From contig NZ_LNUP01000011.1 in NCBI RefSeq assembly GCF_001512295.1, positions 968,395 to 1,032,394 of the forward strand: a DNA stretch of 64,000 nucleotides. Direction: 5' to 3'. This document shows positions 55,314 to 63,694 of the stretch, piece by piece. A model generated the notes under the pieces. The model searched no databases. It had not been told where the DNA came from and saw nothing but the letters and a program-made list of their open reading frames with translations. Made by a program: the position numbers and the translations under genes. This DNA comes from Pseudomonas sp. EpS/L25 (GTDB taxonomy: Bacteria; Pseudomonadota; Gammaproteobacteria; Pseudomonadales; Pseudomonadaceae). The stretch's first letter is position 1, and each line of letters begins with the position of its first letter.

Positions 55314-56654
55314 TCAGGAGGCCAGGGTACGGGCACCGGCCAGCCGGGTCAGGCCATAGAGTACGCCGCCCACCAGCAGCATCAGGCCCGCGCGCAACCA
55401 GGTCGCCGCGCCCTGCTGGGCGATCAGCAGCGCACAGGAGCCCAGGGCCAGCACCGGGAAGATCCAGGGTACCCGGAAGTGCGGGTGCTCCACCCGATCA
55501 CGCTTGAGGGCCAGCACCGCCAGGTTGGTGCTGACGAAGACCACCAGGAGCAGCAGGACCACGGTTTCGGCCAGCACGTCCAGGGTACTGGTGAAGGTCA
55601 GGGCGATGGCCACGGCGGTGGTGGCGAGGATGGCCACGCCAGGCGTCCGCCGCCGCGGCAGCACCCGGCCGAATGCGCCCGGCAGCAGGCCCTCGCGGGC
55701 CATGCCGAAGGCCAGGCGGCTGGCCATGATCAGGGTCAGCAGGGTGCCATTGGCCACCGCGATGAGCGCGATGACGGCGAATAGCCGGGTCGGCACGCCC
55801 AGGCCGGAGGCCGCCAGCACATCCATCAGCGGCGCCCCGGACTGCTTGAGCTGCTCGACCGGCAGCACCAGCGCCGCCCCGGCGCCCACCAGCAGGTAGA
55901 CGATGCCGGCGATGATCAGGGCGCCGAACAGCGCCCGCGGATAGACGCGGCTGACGTCCTGCACCTCTTCGGCCAGGTTGGCCGAGGTCTCGAAGCCGAC
56001 GAAGGAATAGAAGGCCAGCAGCGCGGCGCTCAGGATGGCCACGCTGGCCGAGGGCGCATCGACCTCCAGCAGTCGTGCCGGATCGCCCTGGCCCTTGAGC
56101 ACGAACCAACCGGCCGCGACGATGACGATCACCAAGCCGGACAGTTCGATCAAGGTCATCAGCAGATTGACCGACAGCGACTCCTTGATGCCCCGGGCAT
56201 TGAGCAACCCCACCAGCAGCAGGAAGCCCAGGCAAACCCAGCCGGGCGGCCAGGGCACCAGTGCCTGCAGATAGCCCCCGGCAAAGGCCACCGCCAGCCC
56301 CGCGGCGCTGGTGACCCCGGCGGCCAGCATCGAGAATCCCACCAGGAAGGACAACCACCGCCGGCCGAAGGCGCGCTCGGCGAACACCGCGGCGCCGCCC
56401 GCCTTGGGATACTTGGTGACCAGCTCGGCATAGGAGGCAGCGGTGAGCAGCGCGAAGAACAAGGCGATCAGCAGCGGCGCCCAGATGGCCCCGCCGACCC
56501 GCCCGGCGATGGTACCCGCCAGGGCATAGACGCCGGCGCCAAGCACGTCGCCGAGGATGAAGAACAGCAGCATGGGCAGGGTGATGGCCCGCTTGAGCGC
56601 ACCAGAGGCCGGTGCCGCGGCGGAGGCCGCTGAAGGAAGGGGTTGCGTGGCCAT
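55314..56654 (-). CDS. APC-family amino acid permease
   Basis: This 446-residue permease has about twelve membrane helices. 'LPMLLFFILGDVLGAGVYAL' is the first-helix region with the unwound glycine motif of APC transporters. 'FYSFVGFETSANLAEEVQD' in helix 6 is the characteristic FxGFE stretch. 'NGTLLTLIMASRLAFGMARE' follows. The start ATG at 56654 is the first methionine before the hydrophobic part; the longer open frame upstream has no family resemblance. It is convergent with the hybrid kinase, with 5 bases between stops, and divergent from the second kinase. The amino acid or amine transported is not known. Confidence 0.9.
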   Translation of the reverse strand: MATQPLPSAASAAAPASGALKRAITLPMLLFFILGDVLGAGVYALAGTIAGRVGGAIWAPLLIALFFALLTAASYAELVTKYPKAGGAAVFAERAFGRRWLSFLVGFSMLAAGVTSAAGLAVAFAGGYLQALVPWPPGWVCLGFLLLVGLLNARGIKESLSVNLLMTLIELSGLVIVIVAAGWFVLKGQGDPARLLEVDAPSASVAILSAALLAFYSFVGFETSANLAEEVQDVSRVYPRALFGALIIAGIVYLLVGAGAALVLPVEQLKQSGAPLMDVLAASGLGVPTRLFAVIALIAVANGTLLTLIMASRLAFGMAREGLLPGAFGRVLPRRRTPGVAILATTAVAIALTFTSTLDVLAETVVLLLLVVFVSTNLAVLALKRDRVEHPHFRVPWIFPVLALGSCALLIAQQGAATWLRAGLMLLVGGVLYGLTRLAGARTLAS

Positions 56655-57041
56655 GCGCGCAAGGCTCCTGAGCTGAAGGCGGAGAGGAAAGGACGGCCGT
56701 GGCGACCGTCGCGTGCAACCGTAGAGGCCCCCCACCCCGCCGGGTTCCAGGACTCGACCGTTCGTCCGCCGCGTCCCGGCAGCCATTCCGGCGGGCCGCA
56801 CCGTCCACCAGGCTGGCGGCGTGGCCGACCCCGCTTCGCTTGCCCCGCTCTACTCCGCCAACCCGCGCCCGGGCGTCGTTTCGCTGAAGGTCGTGGCGCT
56901 TATCGACTAGGCTTGATTCAGGCGGCACGTCGCTTGCCGATGAGCGGCAAAGCGCGGCACCCGGCCGCCAGTGCAGCCACACTCTCGCGTTTATGCGGTC
57001 GAACGAGACTACCGATGCCACCCCCGAGGAAATCCTGCGCG
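56655..57041. other. Divergent intergenic region between the permease and the PAS kinase
   Basis: 387 bases hold both promoters. Open frames cross it on both strands but without recognisable motifs. I see no clear palindrome or sigma-54 box. Confidence 0.4.
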
Positions 57042-59972
57042 ATGAGTGAGGTCCCCCTGGCTACGCTGACCCGCGAGGCCCTCGAGGCAGAAGTCCTGCG
57101 CCTGCGCGCCGCCGTGCAGGACCTGACGGTCCGCGCGGCGTCCGCTGACTCGCCCGGCACCCGGGCCAGGGCGCGCAGCCGTGCCGTGCTGGAAAGCACC
57201 ACCCAGTTCGCCATCGTGGTCAGCGACCGCCAGGGCCGCATCACCGACTGGAATCCGGGCGCCGAGCAGGTCACCGGCTGGAGCGCCGAACAAATGATCG
57301 GCCAGGACTCCTCGCGCCTGTTCACCCCCGAAGACAGCGCCAATCGTCGCGGTGAATACGAGATGGCCAAGGCACTGCGCGACGGCAGCGCCCTGGACGA
57401 ACGCTGGCACCTGCGCGAGGACGGCCGACGTTTCTGGGCCTCGGGCGAAATGATGTCTCTCATCGACGACGACGGCGAACCCCTGGGCTTCGTCAAGATC
57501 ATGCATGACCGCACCGTCGAGCACCTGGCGGGCCTGGCGCTGAAGGAAAGCCAGGAGCGCTACCGGTTGGTCGCCGAAGCCACCAACGATGCCATCTGGG
57601 ACTGGGACTTCAACAGCGGGCAGATCCTCTGGAACGAAGCCCTGACCGCCGCCTATGGTCATCCGCTGGAGACGGTGGAGCCTACTGGCGCCTGGTGGCT
57701 CGCGCAGATCCATCCGGACGACCGCCTGCGGATCGATACCTCCATCCACGCGGTGATCGATGGCGATGCGCGGGTCTGGACCGACGAGTACCGCTTCCGC
57801 CGCGCCGATGGCTCCTATGCCCTGGTATTCGACCGCGGCCGGGTGATTCGCGATGCCTACGGCAGACCCTTGCGCATGATCGGCGCCATGCTCGACATGA
57901 GCCAGCTGCAAACCGCCGAGACCGCCTTGCGCAAGAGCGAAGAGCGCTTTCGCGCCATCATCGAGACCATCGGCTCGGCCTTCGCCATCGTCCAGGTCAA
58001 GTTCGACGCCGACGACAAGCCCATCGACTACCGCTTCCTCGAAGCCAACCCCGCCTTCGAACGCCAGGCCGGGGTCAATCTGCGCGGCAAGTGGGTGACC
58101 GAATTCGCCCCTGACCTCGAACGATTCTGGTTCGACACCTATGGCCACGTGGCCAAGACCGGCGAGCCGGCGACCTTCGAGAACTATGCCAACACCTTCG
58201 AACGCTGGTTCGACGTGCGTGCCGTGCGGGTGGGCGATCCGGAAGACCGCCAGATCGCCATCCTCTTCAGCGACGTGACCGAGCGCCGTAATGCCCAGGA
58301 GCGGCTGCGCGCCAGCGAAGCCCTGGCGCGGGAGAACATCGAGCGGGTGCAGCTAGCCCTTTCCGCTGGGGCCATCATCGGCACCTGGCACTGGGACCTG
58401 CCCACCGACGGCTTCACCGTCGACGAAGCCTTCGCCCGCTCCTTCGGGCTCGATCCGGCCCTAGGTCGCGAAGGCCTGAGCCTGGCCCAGGTGATGGCGA
58501 CGGTACATCCCGACGACCAGCCCGGCTTCGCCGCCGCCATCAGGGCCGTGGTGGCGCAGGGTGGACCCTTCGCCCACCAGTACCGGGTACGCCGGGCCGA
58601 CGGTCGCTACTATTGGGTCGAGGCCAATGGCCGGGTCGACCACGCTGCCGACAGCACCCCGCTGCGCTGTCCCGGCGTCCTCATCGACGTCGAGGAGCGA
58701 CGCGCGGTGGAAGCCGAGCGTGACAAGGCGCTGGCCGATCTGCGCGCCCTCAACGAAGCCCTGGAATCACGGGTGGCCGAGCGTACCAACGAACTCATGC
58801 AGGCCGAGGAAAAGCTGCGGCAGTCGCAGAAGATGGAGGCCGTCGGCCAGTTGACCGGCGGTCTCGCCCACGATTTCAACAACCTCTTGGCTGGCATCTC
58901 AGGCGCCCTGGAATTGATGGAAACCCGCATCGCCCAGGGGCGTCTGCGCGATCTGGACCGCTACCTGGTCTCCGCCCAGGGCGCGGCCAAGCGCGCCGCC
59001 GCCCTCACCCACCGGCTGCTGGCCTTTTCCCGACGCCAGACACTGGCGCCACGGCCGGTGGACGTCAACCAGCTGGTCGACGGCCTCACCGAGCTGATCC
59101 AGCGCACCGTGGGCCCTGGCATCCAGGTGGACACCGTCCGCGCCACGGGGCTCTGGCCCGCATTGGTGGACCCCAGTCAGCTGGAGAATTCGCTGCTCAA
59201 CCTCTGCATCAATGCCCGCGACGCCATGCCCGCGGGCGGACGTATCACCATAGAAACCGCCAATCGCTGGATGGACCGCGGAACCGCCCGCGCCCTGGAG
59301 TTGCCGGAAGGCCAGTACCTGTCCCTGTGCGTGACGGATACCGGCGTGGGCATCTCGCCCGAGGTCGCGGCCCGGGTGTTCGAACCCTTCTTCACCACCA
59401 AGCCAATCGGCCAGGGGACCGGCCTGGGGCTATCGATGATCTATGGCTTCGCCCGCCAGTCCGGCGGCCAGGTGCGGCTCCATTCCGAGGTCGGCCAGGG
59501 CACCACCCTGTGCATCTATCTGCCGCGCTATCTCGGCAAGACAGCGGCCGTGGAAGACCTGGCCACCCGCCTGGACCTGGCCGCCACCGCCCAGGGCGAA
59601 ACGGTGCTGGTGGTCGACGACGAGCCGACGGTACGGATGCTGGTGGTGGATATCCTCGAAGACCTCGGCTACGCCGTCATCGAGGCGGCGGACAGCCTGA
59701 CCGGCCTGAAGATCCTGCAGTCGGACGTTCCCCTCGACCTGCTGATCACCGACGTCGGCCTGCCCGGCGGCATGAACGGCCGGCAGATGGCCGATGCGGG
59801 GCGCCAGTCGCGTCCGGGACTCAAGACCCTGTTCATCACCGGCTACGCGGAGAATGCCGCCATCGGCAACGGCCATCTGGCCCCTGGCATGGAGATCCTC
59901 ACCAAGCCCTTCGCCGTGGATAGCCTGACCGCCCGAGTGCGCGAGCTGATGGGTAGCCAACGCCCCGTCTAG
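57042..59972 (+). CDS. Soluble PAS-domain hybrid histidine kinase
   Basis: This 976-residue kinase has no membrane segment. Four PAS/PAC units precede the kinase: about 45-165 ('FAIVVSDRQGRITDWNPGAE'), 180-305 ('YRLVAEATNDAIWDWDFNSG'), 310-430 and 435-560. HisKA follows with 'GLAHDFNNLLAGISG' (His610), the HDFNN form seen in kinases related to light or redox sensing. The ATPase has 'DTGVGISPEVAARVFEPFFT'; the receiver has 'LITDVGLPGGMNG' (Asp904). The start at 57042 has GAGGA 11 bases upstream; ATG 57015 is an alternative. The stop TAG at 59970 lies in the end of an inverted-repeat element. Confidence 0.9.
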   Translation: MSEVPLATLTREALEAEVLRLRAAVQDLTVRAASADSPGTRARARSRAVLESTTQFAIVVSDRQGRITDWNPGAEQVTGWSAEQMIGQDSSRLFTPEDSANRRGEYEMAKALRDGSALDERWHLREDGRRFWASGEMMSLIDDDGEPLGFVKIMHDRTVEHLAGLALKESQERYRLVAEATNDAIWDWDFNSGQILWNEALTAAYGHPLETVEPTGAWWLAQIHPDDRLRIDTSIHAVIDGDARVWTDEYRFRRADGSYALVFDRGRVIRDAYGRPLRMIGAMLDMSQLQTAETALRKSEERFRAIIETIGSAFAIVQVKFDADDKPIDYRFLEANPAFERQAGVNLRGKWVTEFAPDLERFWFDTYGHVAKTGEPATFENYANTFERWFDVRAVRVGDPEDRQIAILFSDVTERRNAQERLRASEALARENIERVQLALSAGAIIGTWHWDLPTDGFTVDEAFARSFGLDPALGREGLSLAQVMATVHPDDQPGFAAAIRAVVAQGGPFAHQYRVRRADGRYYWVEANGRVDHAADSTPLRCPGVLIDVEERRAVEAERDKALADLRALNEALESRVAERTNELMQAEEKLRQSQKMEAVGQLTGGLAHDFNNLLAGISGALELMETRIAQGRLRDLDRYLVSAQGAAKRAAALTHRLLAFSRRQTLAPRPVDVNQLVDGLTELIQRTVGPGIQVDTVRATGLWPALVDPSQLENSLLNLCINARDAMPAGGRITIETANRWMDRGTARALELPEGQYLSLCVTDTGVGISPEVAARVFEPFFTTKPIGQGTGLGLSMIYGFARQSGGQVRLHSEVGQGTTLCIYLPRYLGKTAAVEDLATRLDLAATAQGETVLVVDDEPTVRMLVVDILEDLGYAVIEAADSLTGLKILQSDVPLDLLITDVGLPGGMNGRQMADAGRQSRPGLKTLFITGYAENAAIGNGHLAPGMEILTKPFAVDSLTARVRELMGSQRPV

Positions 59973-60154
59973 TGGGGCGTTTCAGACGTTCGCGCAAGAA
60001 TCGGCGAGTGATTTTTTGGCGTTCGGCGTTCCGAGCCGTGACGAGTCATGGCGGGGCTATGGCGAGGAGTGGCAACGCCGCCCAGACGGTCCGCCGCTGC
60101 GGCCGAAAAAGCGCCGCCAACATCGTGTAGTTAACGTCTGAAACACCGCACTAG
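59969..60154. mobile_element. MITE-like inverted-repeat element whose CTAG ends hold two stop codons
   Basis: Ends 59969-59990 and 60133-60154 are 22-base inverted repeats matching at 20 positions; both begin with CTAG at their outer edge and share GTTTCAGACGTT inside. The 186-base unit encodes nothing. Its left CTAG contains the stop of the kinase gene and its right CTAG the stop of the convergent outer-membrane protein gene. CTAG is a target sequence of IS5-type elements, one of which lies at 63692. A local hairpin CGCCCC...GGGGCG (59961-59979) followed by TTT could act as terminator. Confidence 0.55.
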
Positions 60155-61086
60155 AAACTCACCCCGAGCTTGAGGGCCACGGTATAGCCCTCCGCCCGGT
60201 TGCGCGCGTCGAACTCCTTGTAGGCGTGCAGCCAGATCGCCGGCAGCCCGGAGTTGGGCTGGAAGAAGCTCACCGCCGGGCCCAGGGCCACCACCCGCGC
60301 CCGATTGCCACGGGTCAGGCCGGGGGCATCGTCGTCGCTGAGCTGACGGTAGTAGTAGCCGCCCAGGCCCAGGGTCCAGTCGCCGACGTGCTGGCCCACG
60401 GCGAATTCGTGGCGATACTCCACCCCGCTACGGTAGTCCGTCGCCGGGTTGCGCGCATTGATGTCGACCTGGAAGCTGGACGACAGCTCCAGCCCGCTCG
60501 GGCTGATGTAGCTGGCGTTGAGGATGGGCGAGGCGGTCCAGTGATGGGTGCCCGGACTGACCAGGCGATTCTTGTCGTAGTCGCCGATGGGTGCCTGGAT
60601 CGACAGCTGGGTGTTGATGCCCACCCCGGGCGCCGGCGTCCAGGCGAGGATCAGCGGGATCAGCTGGATGTCCGCCGGACGGAACAGCTCGGCGCTGTCG
60701 CTGAATACCCGCTGGCCACCGGCGTTGATGCCCAGGCTGGCATCCATGCGGAAGAACACCGAGACGGCGCCGAAGCCGTAGCGGGCACCGAGCAGTTGCT
60801 GGTCGGTCATGCGCAGGTAGGCCAGACCGATGGCCAGCACGTTGATGTCGAAGTCGTTGCCATCATCGCGACCATGGCTGTCCTTGAGCACCCGCGCCTG
60901 GTAGTCGCTGATGCGCAGGCCCAGGGTACCGAAGGGCGTCGAGGGCGGCATGAAGCCGCTGCCGAAATCCTGCACCCCCGCCGCCGTGGTCGGCATGCCA
61001 TTTTCGGTGGCCTGGGCCGCACTGCCGGCGAGCAGCGCCAGCAGGACGGCCCAGGCCGCGGGGAGAACGCCTGACAGACGCGACAT
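60151..61086 (-). CDS. Outer-membrane transporter-like protein, phenol-degradation MetA/SphA type
   Basis: This 311-residue protein has a signal peptide (basic 'MSRLSG', hydrophobic 'WAVLLALLAGSAAQA', cleavage before 'TENGMPT'). The mature part alternates polar and hydrophobic residues as in a beta-barrel and ends in phenylalanine ('LKLGVSF'), the usual signal for outer-membrane assembly. Segments such as 'HHWTASPILNASYISPSGLE' and 'YRSGVEYRHEFAVGQHVGDW' match the MetA-pathway/SphA family thought to take up hydrophobic compounds. It shares direction with the LuxR gene 94 bases upstream. Its stop codon lies in the inverted-repeat element. Confidence 0.82.
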   Translation of the reverse strand: MSRLSGVLPAAWAVLLALLAGSAAQATENGMPTTAAGVQDFGSGFMPPSTPFGTLGLRISDYQARVLKDSHGRDDGNDFDINVLAIGLAYLRMTDQQLLGARYGFGAVSVFFRMDASLGINAGGQRVFSDSAELFRPADIQLIPLILAWTPAPGVGINTQLSIQAPIGDYDKNRLVSPGTHHWTASPILNASYISPSGLELSSSFQVDINARNPATDYRSGVEYRHEFAVGQHVGDWTLGLGGYYYRQLSDDDAPGLTRGNRARVVALGPAVSFFQPNSGLPAIWLHAYKEFDARNRAEGYTVALKLGVSF

Positions 61087-61180
61087 GGTGAGACTCCTGC
61101 GAACTTTCTTGGGGGCGAGCGATGCCTCACCGGGCGCGCTGGGCGCTCGGTCTGGAGAGGCGATCAGGGAAGGGTTGAAT

Positions 61181-62173
61181 TCAGTCCGGGGCGGTCCCGA
61201 CCTGCTGGGCGATCTGCGCCTTGCGATTGACGCCGAGCTTTTCGTAGATACGCCTCAGGTGGTGGCGCACCGTGGCCGGCGCCATGCCCAGGGTGCGGGC
61301 CACTTCCTTGTAGGTCTGGCCGAGGGCGAAACACTGGGCGACTTCCAGCTCGCGGGCGCTGAGACGTTCAGCCGGACTGCGGCGACGCGCCTTGAGCAGC
61401 AACAGGTCGCCCAGTGGCTGAGCCTCGAGTTGCAGGGTACGGCCCTGGTAGGCGTCTTGCGGAGCGCAGGACGTTGGCAGCTGATTGCCCCGCCAGCCCT
61501 CCCACTCCGTCGCCAGCAAGGCGGCGAATCCGGGCTCCAGGGACAGCAGCACGCCGTGACGATCGCTCACCGCCAGGGCCAGTTCGTCGAAACGGCCCTG
61601 GCTGTCCCTCAGGGTCGCCAGGGTGCGCAGGCAACTCTCGCGCTCGGCATGCAGCAGGTGCGGCATCAGCCATTCCACCAGCTGGCATTCCAGGGGGGTG
61701 AAGGGGGTGGCGGGGGCCTCGCGGAACAGCGTCAGGTGGACACCCAGGCGGGTCTGGTCGTCGGTGAGCACGATGCGCAGGCCGTGGGCCAGGCCATGAC
61801 GCAGCCCCAAGGCGGCCAGGCTCGGCGAGGCCGTCTCGTCCCGGCAGTCGAATACCTGGCAGCGCCCCTGCAGCAGATGCAGGTCGCCGAGGCCGCGGTC
61901 GTCGGCCTTGAGGGCATCCCACTCCCGGGTATAGCTGCTGGGCAGCCCCAGCAGGAAGGTGCTATGTGCCACGGGAACCCCGTCGCACCACGCGGAGTTG
62001 CCCCACCAGGCCTTGTCGAAGGCGACCAGGCGCTGCAGCTGCTCCAGGGCCTGGGCATGGAATTCGGTGATGGCCCCGCCACGCAGGCGGGCTTGCAGCG
62101 CCAGGACGACCTGGCTGAAGCGAGCGACCACCTCGCTGGGTACACTGCAGGAAACGACGGCTGACTGATCCAT
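61181..62173 (-). CDS. LuxR-family transcriptional regulator
   Basis: This 330-residue regulator ends in a GerE-type helix-turn-helix: 'RLSARELEVAQCFALGQTYK' then 'ATVRHHLRRIYEKLGVNRKA'. The N-terminal 260 residues have no receiver aspartate pattern and no acyl-homoserine-lactone motif (no W/Y/D/P/W/G set in the usual spacing). It is therefore probably a one-component sensor of another ligand. It is divergent from the esterase gene at 62455 and upstream of the outer-membrane protein gene, so it may control both. A weak inverted repeat lies at 62261-62290. Confidence 0.9.
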   Translation of the reverse strand: MDQSAVVSCSVPSEVVARFSQVVLALQARLRGGAITEFHAQALEQLQRLVAFDKAWWGNSAWCDGVPVAHSTFLLGLPSSYTREWDALKADDRGLGDLHLLQGRCQVFDCRDETASPSLAALGLRHGLAHGLRIVLTDDQTRLGVHLTLFREAPATPFTPLECQLVEWLMPHLLHAERESCLRTLATLRDSQGRFDELALAVSDRHGVLLSLEPGFAALLATEWEGWRGNQLPTSCAPQDAYQGRTLQLEAQPLGDLLLLKARRRSPAERLSARELEVAQCFALGQTYKEVARTLGMAPATVRHHLRRIYEKLGVNRKAQIAQQVGTAPD

Positions 62174-62260
62174 GCTACCCCCATTGTTCTGATTGTCTGG
62201 GTAGGCACCGGCCCTTCGTGGGGCCTGCCAATGGCTCCGAGTCTACCGGAGCGCAGCGGC

Positions 62261-62290
62261 GCGCCTATCGTTCAGATGCAGGATAGGTGC
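62261..62290. promoter_or_regulatory. Weak inverted repeat between the LuxR and esterase genes
   Basis: GCGCCTATC (62261-62269) and GATAGGTGC (62282-62290) pair with one mismatch around 12 bases. The position in a divergent promoter region makes it a candidate operator of the LuxR protein, but the signal is modest. Confidence 0.3.
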
Positions 62291-62454
62291 AGGCCAACCC
62301 ACCGGCTCGAGCCCCGGCCTGCCCGCGCCAGGGACCCCGAGGGCCGCGGGGTGGTCCATCGTTCATCTGATCGATTGCCGACCCCACCGCCACCGCCGAG
62401 GCTGCTGGCCATCCGGCGTCAGTACCGGCGTTCCGGCCCATCAGGAGAATCCCC

Positions 62455-63408
62455 ATGCACGACGTCTTCGCGCGCCTCGCTCCCGAGGTTGCCGGCCTGC
62501 TGGCGCACATGGCCGCCCAGCCGCAGCCACCGATGGACAGCCTCACCCCGGAGCAGGCGCGCGCCGCCTATGTGCAGCTCAATCGCACCCTCGGGCTGCC
62601 GCCTGCGCCCCTGGCTCGTATCCAGGAGCTGGCCGCCCCCGGCCCCCTGGGGCCGATCCCGCTGCGCCTCTATCGCCCCGACGAGGAAGGGTCCCGCCCG
62701 CAGCCGCTGGTGGTCTATCTGCACGGCGGCGGCTGGGTGATCGGCGACCTGGACAGCCACGACTCGCTCTGTCGCCAGATCGCCCTGGGCACCGGCTGCG
62801 CGGTGCTCGCCGTGCACTATGCGCTGGCCCCCGAGCATCCCGCGCCCGCCGGCCCCGACGATGTACTGGCCGCCCTGCACTGGCTGGCCGAAGCCGGCAG
62901 GGCCTTCAACCTCGATCTCGACCGGGTGGCGGTGGCCGGTGACAGCGCCGGCGGCGGCCTCGCCGCCATGGCCGCGCTGCACCTGCGCGAGGGTCCCCTC
63001 ACGCTCAAGGCCCAGGTGCTGATCTATCCCGGCGTCGACAACACCCCCACCGCCTGGGATCACCCCTCGCGCAGCGAGAACGCCCAGGTGCCGCCGCTGA
63101 CGCGGCCGATGATGGATTACTTCTCCGGGATGTATCTGCAGGACGTCGACACCCGCGATCCGCGGGTCTCGCCGCTCTTCGCGCCGTCCCACGCCCACCT
63201 ACCCCCGGCGCTGATCTTCGGCGCCGAGTGCGACGCCCTGCGCGACGATGCCCGCCTCTACGCCCAGGCGCTGATCGGCGCCGGCAACGCCGTGGAATAC
63301 CACGAGCTGCCGGGCATGATCCACGGCTTCATCGAGATGCTCGGGGTACTGCCAAGCGTGCGCTGGACCCTGGCGCGGATGAATGCCTTTCTGCGCGAAC
63401 ATCTGTAG
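62455..63408 (+). CDS. Alpha/beta hydrolase, hormone-sensitive-lipase family esterase
   Basis: This 317-residue enzyme hydrolyses short-chain esters. 'VVYLHGGGWVIGDLDSHDS' contains the HGGGW oxyanion motif of the family. 'VAVAGDSAGGGLAAMAALHL' carries the nucleophile serine in GDSAG. 'FGAECDALRDDARLYAQAL' holds the aspartate and 'LPGMIHGFIEM' the histidine. There is no signal peptide, so it acts in the cytoplasm. The start at 62455 follows an AGGAG site. It is divergent from the LuxR gene. A hairpin 17 bases after the stop probably ends the transcript. Substrate unknown. Confidence 0.93.
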   Translation: MHDVFARLAPEVAGLLAHMAAQPQPPMDSLTPEQARAAYVQLNRTLGLPPAPLARIQELAAPGPLGPIPLRLYRPDEEGSRPQPLVVYLHGGGWVIGDLDSHDSLCRQIALGTGCAVLAVHYALAPEHPAPAGPDDVLAALHWLAEAGRAFNLDLDRVAVAGDSAGGGLAAMAALHLREGPLTLKAQVLIYPGVDNTPTAWDHPSRSENAQVPPLTRPMMDYFSGMYLQDVDTRDPRVSPLFAPSHAHLPPALIFGAECDALRDDARLYAQALIGAGNAVEYHELPGMIHGFIEMLGVLPSVRWTLARMNAFLREHL

Positions 63409-63424
63409 TGAGACGAGTGAGACC

Positions 63425-63451
63425 TGGAGCGGCTACCGTCGCACCGCTCCA
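63425..63451 (+). terminator. Hairpin after the esterase gene
   Basis: TGGAGCGG and CCGCTCCA form a perfect 8-bp stem with an 11-base loop, followed by AATTTC. It lies 17 bases after the esterase stop and fits a weak intrinsic terminator. Confidence 0.5.
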
Positions 63452-63542
63452 ATTTCAGAGAAACCCGTAGGATACGGATGGACCTTCCAAACAAGCCACT
63501 AAAGGCCGGGCATAGCAGAAGATGTCATTGAACATTTGTCTA

Positions 63543-63694
63543 TCATCGCGGCGCGAGTGCGCCATCCTGGGAAAGGAAAACGATGTCTTCGATCACCGCC
63601 CAATGCTGATTGGAACGCTCGTAACGCCCAGTCATGCCCGACTCCACGCCATCACGGAGCATGCCAGCAAAGAAGACTTCTCCGACGAACCCTA
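63543..63694 (-). pseudogene. C-terminal fragment of an unknown gene cut by the IS element
   Basis: Reading leftward from the IS edge, the minus strand is open for about 50 codons and reads like protein ('VFFAGMLRDGVESGMTGRYE', ending 'LSQDGALAPR' and a stop). The rest of the gene would lie beyond the IS, outside the window. I do not recognise the family. GC is lower than in the esterase gene. Confidence 0.45.
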
